Of a stretch of DNA of 29,521 nucleotides, positions 25,501-29,521 are shown one piece after another; within the stretch, counting starts at the first letter, position 1; each line of letters opens with the position of its first letter. The notes below the pieces were generated by a model. It was given only the letters and a program-made list of their open reading frames with translations. It had not been told where the DNA came from and ran no database searches. The stretch spans positions 1-29,521 of the forward strand of contig CAMLHL010000036.1 in the NCBI GenBank assembly GCA_946479855.1, given 5' to 3'. Position numbers and translations under genes: made by a program. This stretch comes from an uncultured Pseudomonadota bacterium. GTDB taxonomy: Bacteria > Pseudomonadota > Gammaproteobacteria > Burkholderiales > Rhodocyclaceae.

Positions 25501-26139
25501 TGTCCCGGCAACATCATCATAAGCATGTTTGGGATTAGTAAACCCTCCAAAATATTTGAATGCCTCGAATAGCAACTCGCCATAGGAAGCGCTTGCTGCC
25601 CCCTTGTAGGCCGGTGTTGTGATGCTGCTGATGATGGCGTCAAAATCTGTGATTAGATTTTTACAACTCGAATTCCCTGGCTCCATTGGAAGTACTGCTC
25701 GGCGGATATAGCCAGGCAAAACGCTTGTGTCACCGTTTGCCCCCTTGTCCGGCGCAAAGACTTCAACCCCCACGTTAACGGACATTGGTGTTGAAGTATT
25801 GCAAACCAGTTCATTTAGTACGATTTTCAGTACGGCGGCTTCTACTTGCCCTTGTTTTAATGAGTCGTTTGTGCCGAAAATATCTTGAACGTATTGCAGA
25901 CATTTCGCGTCAGTACCGCAGTTTTCCTCTGCGCCGTTGGTGGATCCGTGTTGTTTCCGGTACCAAGTACCACCAGACCAGTTCGACGTGTTGTCCAATA
26001 CCAGCAGTACGTTGGGAGCTGAGTTATTCTTGTTGCCGCCAACGTATAGGTCGATATCTTCGGCAAACAAGGGATGGATGGCAGAGGCTAGTGACAATGA
26101 GACAGCCAAGGCTATTTTTCGGTGCGCAATCGGTTTCAT
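22570..26139 (-). CDS. pilY1: Type IV pilus assembly/adhesion protein PilY1
   Basis: A 1189-aa exported protein, last gene of the minor pilin operon. It has a signal peptide (MKPIAHRKIALAVSLSLASAIHPLFA), then an N-terminal region with NVLLVLDNTSNW (43-54), corresponding to the von Willebrand A-like domain with a degenerate metal site. The C-terminal half is the PilC/PilY1 beta-propeller (VVLFYGANDGVLRAVDGN, EMWAFVAPEFFGKF). A calcium loop DVDLDGYTD (903-911, DxDxDGxxD) is intact; in Pseudomonas this kind of loop controls pilus extension and retraction. The ATG at 26139 has GGAG before it and starts the signal peptide. It follows pilX by 19 bp. Many cysteines in the first half suggest disulfides. 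Confidence 0.94.
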   Translation of the reverse strand: MKPIAHRKIALAVSLSLASAIHPLFAEDIDLYVGGNKNNSAPNVLLVLDNTSNWSGGTWYRKQHGSTNGAEENCGTDAKCLQYVQDIFGTNDSLKQGQVEAAVLKIVLNELVCNTSTPMSVNVGVEVFAPDKGANGDTSVLPGYIRRAVLPMEPGNSSCKNLITDFDAIISSITTPAYKGAASASYGELLFEAFKYFGGFTNPKHAYDDVAGTPQNADHFGPHRYSDYLKTNGTDPASVDSMAFVDQDPTKGIYLSPINGDHACGKNYIFFVGNGWPNKDNGTLLTNLDNSKTPDCCNDASGARLGDVWTKFLATTDVSSLAGQQPVYTFALNVFPPGSSETADLKSQRKLLENMAINGGTGAAGYAEVNGNIATLIAKVKEFFTTINAKNSVFASASLPVSVNTQGTYVNQVYIGMFRPDADGYQRWNGNLKQYRLAQNSTGTVYLADQTTDANGYPTAAVDTSNTGFIKQCAASYWDADTSNWKATGKPYWARVPLTQTPASECDTPPSVGTTTTFSRQSDWPDGNTVEKGGSGQWLRTQVCDSSSTTTYCGRKIKSCADTSCSTVVNFNSTNITSLTPNLINWVAGGNLGDGPMTTLADGTKIYQFYNGLTQSAPADDLTGGKSYTRPTVHGDVVHSRPVTINYGTSGSNDVVLFYGANDGVLRAVDGNRSGGTAGQEMWAFVAPEFFGKFNRLKENDPVVKYANTVTSGATPRDYFFDGSIGAYQKVENGTNKAVWVFPTMRRGGRMIYAFDATNRPLGSDATAPQLSWKFGCTNDAGTTCYGDSTSKASIGQTWSVPRAIRIKGDSNVYVAFGGGYDSCEDVDDQVGSSGKCGISTRGQGVFILTAGSVATDSSGNSTYTATTGAGKVAAYIDLTQYKDTLGQAITAGRVVADVVPVDVDLDGYTDLIYVVDTRGNVWRITTSDSAKSYTGYAPNQWSLHTARLAYVSDFSSNGSARKLMSAPDVVKLGGVNILLFGSGDREHPLASYSKSAYVYNRFYGIYDDMTVSEIPGTDCDTAGDSTLKTGCMLVNVTTPNLDYTSALAGSRGWYFALTTEPKAGEVITQEQVVTTPVTAGGTTYFSTFQPTDPSDKSNVCSNLGTARGYTVSFLNGDIPAGESTRATPFVGGGLPPSPVAGVVQLDDGKLVPFVLGGKGGSALEAGKVKVNINNVRKRIYRYQGIDSK

Positions 26140-26158
26140 GGGTTCACTCCAAATCGTA

Positions 26159-26746
26159 TTATTTGCAAGAGGTGACGGCATCTGTCACTGCTACCCGCTG
26201 TTCGATGCCTTCTCGAAGGGTGACGGTTGCACCGGTTTCCAATTGGCCTGCTGTGGGCGCTGCCTTCGCCTCAATTTCCCATAAGATGCCGGCGCATAGA
26301 GAATCTCCTGCGGCGCCAGCCGCCGCCGCGGCATTATCGAAAGTGACGCTGCCGGAATCCGATCCGGTAAAACAGGGAGTGTCATCTTTTGCAATGCTCG
26401 GCACTCCAGTCGCGGAAGTGGTAACCATTTCCTTTTTGGGAATCGTCCGGTAGCGTTTGCAAGCGGGTTTGCTGACAGTCACCGTATAAGTGGCCCCTCC
26501 TATATCGACATTTTTTGGGGCAGCAACCATTGCGCTGATGGTTGGTGTGTTTTCGACAGCGTCCAGCGCAAAATTGGCGGCGGCGGTAGCTTCCATTCGA
26601 TATTGTGAATTGGCGACAACCTTCAGGTTGCTATTGGACAAGCGTATCGCCGAGAGAGCCAGCAAGGTGATCAGGATGAGCATGATCATCGCAATCAGCA
26701 GGGTCATGCCTTGCTGCTTATGCCATTGGTTGGGAGGAATCCTCAT
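26159..26746 (-). CDS. pilX: Minor pilin assembly protein PilX
   Basis: A 195-aa prepilin-like protein. After a short basic leader comes QQGMTLLIAMIMLILITLLALSAIRLSNSNLKVVANSQYRMEATAAANFALDAVE, the N-terminal helix and the 'A-N-S/N-Q' region of PilX. The prepilin peptidase site follows G14. It lacks the +5 glutamate of ordinary pilins (isoleucine instead), as PilX proteins commonly do. The ATG at 26746 overlaps the pilW TGA by one base (TGATG). It belongs to the priming complex that starts pilus assembly together with PilV, PilW and PilY1. Confidence 0.9.
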   Translation of the reverse strand: MRIPPNQWHKQQGMTLLIAMIMLILITLLALSAIRLSNSNLKVVANSQYRMEATAAANFALDAVENTPTISAMVAAPKNVDIGGATYTVTVSKPACKRYRTIPKKEMVTTSATGVPSIAKDDTPCFTGSDSGSVTFDNAAAAAGAAGDSLCAGILWEIEAKAAPTAGQLETGATVTLREGIEQRVAVTDAVTSCK

Positions 26747-27750
26747 CACTTGAATCTCTTGCCGGTTGGGTTGATGAATGCCGAATAAGTTGAGAAGACA
26801 TGACGCTTGATGCCATCGGTCGGCGTGACAGTAACGTCGCTCATGGGGTACGACTTGTCATTGGCTTCGCCCGGTGATGCGCTAGGGGCCTTGGCAAGAA
26901 TCCATATACGAACACCCATGGCATCCTTCCATGACGTGGGTGGCGTTGTCGAAAAACTGTCTGGAGATCCATCGCCATTGGTGTCGAAGCCGTACTCTAA
27001 TTGCATATTGTCAATATTTTCGGCGATGCTGGTTGTGTCCAAGGCGCCATCGGGGGAAATATCAGCCCGCATCAGGTTGCTGGCAGTGTTTACGTAATAA
27101 AAAGAACGGTAAAAACGGCGTAACGGGGCTGTGCCCGCATCGCCACAGATTGGCGCGCTGCCGCTAACCAATTTGAGGTTCTTGAGCGCAAAAATGGCCT
27201 TGTCTTTTGAACCAAGATCCAGAACCCATGGGGTCAAAGCATATTCATCACCGCATTCTGAAACTTGTAGATATGCCTGTTTCGGGTCTTTTGCGCTACA
27301 TCCCGTATCACCTACTGCACATGTGCTGACGCGTTGGATAAAGATGGCATCTGTATTTGCCTTTTGATCGGTAAGGCAACTGAAGGAACTGCCTTGGTTG
27401 CTACCAACAACATGTATCGCCAAGGAACTGCTCCATTCACTTAATTGTGCGGAGCAGGGGAGGTTTGTGTCTCCGCTGACAACCGAGAGCGTGCCGTAAT
27501 ATCCCGCCAATTTGAACTCTTCGCTGAGGGATTCTGCCGCATAACGGCCGTTTTCCATCAGGTTGGCGGAGCGATCTATCTCGCGTCGACTGCTGTTACT
27601 ACCGACGAATACTGTGGTGATTGCTGCCAGGATGACTAATCCGATGGCGAGGGAAATCATGATTTCAATCAGAGAAACCCCGCGTTGTTCACGTTGGGGG
27701 CTGATCGCTGAGTGTGTGTGAATTTTCATGGGTTGTGGGGCCTTTGGCAT
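26746..27750 (-). CDS. pilW: Minor pilin PilW
   Basis: A 334-aa prepilin. The leader ends QREQRG and the helix begins VSLIEIMISLAIGLVILAAITTVFVGSN, with the conserved +5 glutamate. The GRYAAESLSEEFKLAGYYG segment and long cysteine-containing C-terminal domain fit PilW. The ATG at 27750 (MPKAPQPMKIH) overlaps the pilV TGA by one base as TGATG; an internal ATG at 27729 gives a shorter leader and is also possible. Neither has a strong ribosome-binding site, so coupling to pilV translation is likely. Confidence 0.9.
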   Translation of the reverse strand: MPKAPQPMKIHTHSAISPQREQRGVSLIEIMISLAIGLVILAAITTVFVGSNSSRREIDRSANLMENGRYAAESLSEEFKLAGYYGTLSVVSGDTNLPCSAQLSEWSSSLAIHVVGSNQGSSFSCLTDQKANTDAIFIQRVSTCAVGDTGCSAKDPKQAYLQVSECGDEYALTPWVLDLGSKDKAIFALKNLKLVSGSAPICGDAGTAPLRRFYRSFYYVNTASNLMRADISPDGALDTTSIAENIDNMQLEYGFDTNGDGSPDSFSTTPPTSWKDAMGVRIWILAKAPSASPGEANDKSYPMSDVTVTPTDGIKRHVFSTYSAFINPTGKRFK

Positions 27751-28394
27751 CACGACGCAGGGTTGACCAGATTGGGTACTAGAATCCGCTTGACGACAAC
27801 ACGTCCACTCCCAGTCGCGTAGCTGCCCGCCGTGACACAAGTGTTTGCGTAGGTGTTGGTCGGGGCAGCAGTGGATACCAAGCCTTGCCAAGCAACCGCA
27901 ACGTAAAATTCAGCCAATGCTGTTGTTGCACCGGAGACTTCTGACGGCGTTACGCTGAATATGCAGCCGACTGGGGATATCAATGCGCCGATATTTGCTT
28001 TATCTTTTTGTTCTGATGCGCCATTGATGGCGAGTGCCCATTGGCAAAGTTCGTTTGATACGCCACTGCCACTGCAATCGGCTGAGCTACTGGGGTTGTA
28101 GCTTGAGTCGGCCGAGCCAGATCCAACTAAGAGCTTTGATCCAACAGGAACTTCGCTCAACAATCCCGTCATTTGACCCCGAAAGGTGAGAATCCGGTCG
28201 CCTATATCGTCTAAAAGCGCCAATGCTTGGGCGCGTTGATAGGATTCCATTTCCATGACGCTGGCCTTGGCCTGAAGACCACTAAGACCCAATAGGCCAA
28301 TGGCAACGACGATAATGGTAACTAGAACCTCTATCATGCTGAAACCGCTCTCTGGTGTATTCGACAAGGTACGCTCCTCAGGCTGGATCAGCAT
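27750..28394 (-). CDS. pilV: Minor pilin PilV
   Basis: A 214-aa prepilin with leader MLIQPEERTLSNTPESG and helix FSMIEVLVTIIVVAIGLLGLSGLQAKASVMEMESYQRAQALALLDDI, the classic PilV N-terminus with +5 glutamate. Cysteines in the C-terminal part probably pair. It overlaps the end of fimT by 7 bp and the start of pilW by 1 bp. It is a minor pilin of the type IV pilus tip complex in the inner membrane and periplasm. Confidence 0.9.
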   Translation of the reverse strand: MLIQPEERTLSNTPESGFSMIEVLVTIIVVAIGLLGLSGLQAKASVMEMESYQRAQALALLDDIGDRILTFRGQMTGLLSEVPVGSKLLVGSGSADSSYNPSSSADCSGSGVSNELCQWALAINGASEQKDKANIGALISPVGCIFSVTPSEVSGATTALAEFYVAVAWQGLVSTAAPTNTYANTCVTAGSYATGSGRVVVKRILVPNLVNPAS

Positions 28395-28858
28395 GATTCA
28401 CCTCCCTTGGCAACGCAAACCCGCCCTGACCCCTTCCCGTAGACCACCCAGGTTTTGTCAGTGCCAGAGGCAGAAAAGGTGACAGTTGCGTCGCCACCGG
28501 TTAGGCGACCAAGCGCATTAAAGGAAAATCCTGTTCCGCTGAGTTCTCCTGTAACCCCTTTTATTGCTTCCTGATGATTGATGCTGGTTGTTCCACCCGC
28601 CAGCTTCAAATCCCAGCCATCGCCAAAGTTGTCTGGATTAATTGGCGTGAGATTGACGGTGTTGTTTCGCTTAATCGCTTCAGAGCGTGCCAGGATAAGG
28701 CTGCTGTAGAGTTCTGAGGCCGCACTTCGGATACGCTGCGATGCTATCAACTCATTAAAAGCTGGGGTGGCAATGGCAGCGAGTATCGCTACGATTGCTA
28801 TCACAACCAAAATTTCAATTAGCGTCATTCCCTTTTGGTGGGGGAGCATTTTGATCAT
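28388..28858 (-). CDS. fimT: GspH/FimT-type minor pilin
   Basis: A 156-aa prepilin: leader MIKMLPHQKG, helix MTLIEILVVIAIVAILAAIATPAFNELIASQRIRSAASELYSSLILARSEAIKRNN, then the GspH-domain C-terminus ending GRVCVAKGGESC. The ATG at 28858 overlaps the pilE stop as ATGA. The open frame extends 24 codons upstream into pilE but the prepilin leader is at 28858. FimU/FimT proteins link the major pilin to the tip complex; some FimT homologues bind DNA in natural transformation. Here either role is possible. Confidence 0.88.
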   Translation of the reverse strand: MIKMLPHQKGMTLIEILVVIAIVAILAAIATPAFNELIASQRIRSAASELYSSLILARSEAIKRNNTVNLTPINPDNFGDGWDLKLAGGTTSINHQEAIKGVTGELSGTGFSFNALGRLTGGDATVTFSASGTDKTWVVYGKGSGRVCVAKGGESC

Positions 28859-29271
28859 TTCCAGCAGCCTTCCGGTAAGCGCTGGCCGATCTGGTCGATG
28901 GAAAGCGGCACAGCACCCGATGTGCCGCACGTATCACCCAGCATCATGGTGGATATTGGAGTGGCTGTTATCGTGAAGCTTGGTGGGGAAGTTGCGACAT
29001 CTGTGATTGCAAACGTATAGTCGTTGGCAATATCGGGGGGAGCGGAAAAAGATGAAACGAGCGTTGCTAGACTTGATGCGTAGCTGCGGTTGTCCATTAG
29101 ATAAGCCTGTTGCCTATTCGCCAAGTCAGCCAACACTGCTTTTGCCGCAGTGCGCTTGCCTTTGCGAATGTGATCCTGATAAGACGGGATCGCAATCGAT
29201 GCAAGAATGCTGATGATAACGACGACAATCATGATTTCGATGAATGTAAAGCCCCTTTGTGTCAATTTCAT
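28855..29271 (-). CDS. pilE: Type IV pilin-like minor pilin PilE
   Basis: A 138-aa prepilin with a short leader MKLTQRG, then FTFIEIMIVVVIISILASIAIPSYQDHIRKGKRTAAKAVLADLANRQQAYLMDNRSYA, the PilE minor pilin signature. Two C-terminal cysteines (DTCGTSG and EGCWK) form the likely D-region disulfide. AAGGAG just before the ATG is the strongest ribosome-binding site of the operon. It is the first gene of the pilE-fimT-pilV-pilW-pilX-pilY1 run, whereas in Pseudomonas pilE follows pilY1. It resembles the minor pilin more than the major pilin PilA. Confidence 0.9.
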   Translation of the reverse strand: MKLTQRGFTFIEIMIVVVIISILASIAIPSYQDHIRKGKRTAAKAVLADLANRQQAYLMDNRSYASSLATLVSSFSAPPDIANDYTFAITDVATSPPSFTITATPISTMMLGDTCGTSGAVPLSIDQIGQRLPEGCWK

Positions 29272-29298
29272 TGGAATCTCCTTTTGTGATTATTCTGG

Positions 29299-29318
29299 CT
29301 GATAGCCGCTCTGATAGC
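29299..29318. repeat. Direct repeat upstream of pilE
   Basis: CTGATAGC at 29299-29306 and 29311-29318, a 12-bp period, 28 bp before the pilE start. On the pilE strand it reads GCTATCAG twice. It could be a regulator site; no sigma-54 (GG-N10-GC) promoter is seen here. Confidence 0.3.
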
Positions 29319-29401
29319 TTTGGCGAATGTCATGGTTGGTATGGATTGGGCGACAAGTGGTTGCGTTGAATACCGGTGAGTTCATGATCTTGCAAAATGC
29401 C

Positions 29402-29429
29402 TTGCGTGATGAATGCGATTCTGTATAAT
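29402..29429 (+). promoter_or_regulatory. Promoter of rpsT
   Basis: TTGCGT (29402-29407), 16-bp spacer and a perfect TATAAT (29424-29429), 37 bp before the rpsT start codon. Position and hexamers fit a strong sigma-70 promoter for a ribosomal protein gene. Confidence 0.65.
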
Positions 29430-29466
29430 CCTCGCTTTTCGGTTTTTCCGATTCGAGAGAACTTAT

Positions 29467-29521
29467 ATGGCCAATAGCGCACAAGCCCGCAAGCGCGCCC
29501 GTCAAGCTGACAAGCAGCGCT
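29467..29521 (+). CDS. rpsT: 30S ribosomal protein S20 (3' partial)
   Basis: Only the first 18 codons are in the window. They read MANSAQARKRARQADKQR, the standard basic N-terminus of S20, which binds 16S rRNA in the 30S subunit. A GAGAG ribosome-binding site lies about 8 bp upstream of the ATG. The rest is beyond the right edge. It is divergent from the pil operon. Confidence 0.9.
   Translation, partial: MANSAQARKRARQADKQR

Noticed and set aside
29290..29505. Open frame of 71 codons between pilE and rpsT, - strand
   Set aside because: It covers the rpsT promoter and start, has no ribosome-binding site and no recognisable sequence.
1..29521. Possible CRISPR array, transposon, phage or defence system
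   Set aside because: No regularly spaced repeats, no transposase, integrase, nuclease-toxin or phage gene is visible; the genes are mostly conserved chromosomal backbone.

Overview
The window is about 29.5 kb of compact chromosomal DNA from a Gram-negative betaproteobacterium. Gene content, gene order and high G+C point to the Rhodocyclales (Dechloromonas/Azonexus-like); this placement is from memory of such genomes, not from a search. There is no CRISPR array, transposase, integrase, phage gene or tRNA/rRNA gene. Both ends cut through genes: rimM on the left and rpsT on the right.

Layout: (1) 1-1539, + strand, the end of the ribosome/tRNA-maturation operon rimM-trmD-rplS, closed by a strong hairpin terminator. 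(2) 5484-1661, - strand, a tightly packed operon xseB-ispA-dxs-folE2 (DNA repair exonuclease subunit, isoprenoid precursors, folate/pterin entry). (3) 5588-9021, + strand, a Rieske non-haem iron oxygenase, an EamA permease, a SpoIIAA-like protein and a tandem rhodanese sulfurtransferase. (4) 10747-9098, - strand, a membrane diguanylate cyclase. (5) queG (-) and tsaE-amiC (+), divergent with overlapping 5' ends. (6) 13714-16752, a more accessory-looking patch: a small secreted protein with an internal duplication, a secreted HExxH metalloprotein and a cytoplasmic diguanylate cyclase. (7) 16918-22469, + strand, the conserved run ribF-ileS-lspA-fkpB-ispH. (8) 29271-22570, - strand, a type IV pilus minor pilin operon pilE-fimT-pilV-pilW-pilX-pilY1 with start/stop overlaps. 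(9) the promoter and first codons of rpsT.

How the genes fit together: dxs and ispH are the first and last steps of the MEP pathway and ispA uses its products. trmD, queG and tsaE all serve tRNA modification, and ileS charges tRNA. lspA, amiC and the pil operon act at the cell envelope. Two GGDEF proteins with intact product-inhibition sites share the window with pilY1, a pilus protein tied to c-di-GMP signalling in Pseudomonas.

Most of the window is ordinary backbone, and I see no complete new multi-gene system. The most unusual items are a 28-bp T-rich element ending in GGTCGACCGT, present three times just downstream of + strand genes; a small exported protein built on an ungapped 31-residue duplication; a change in base composition that starts inside ispH and runs through the pil operon; and an AT-rich, promoter-like patch inside tsaE just before amiC.
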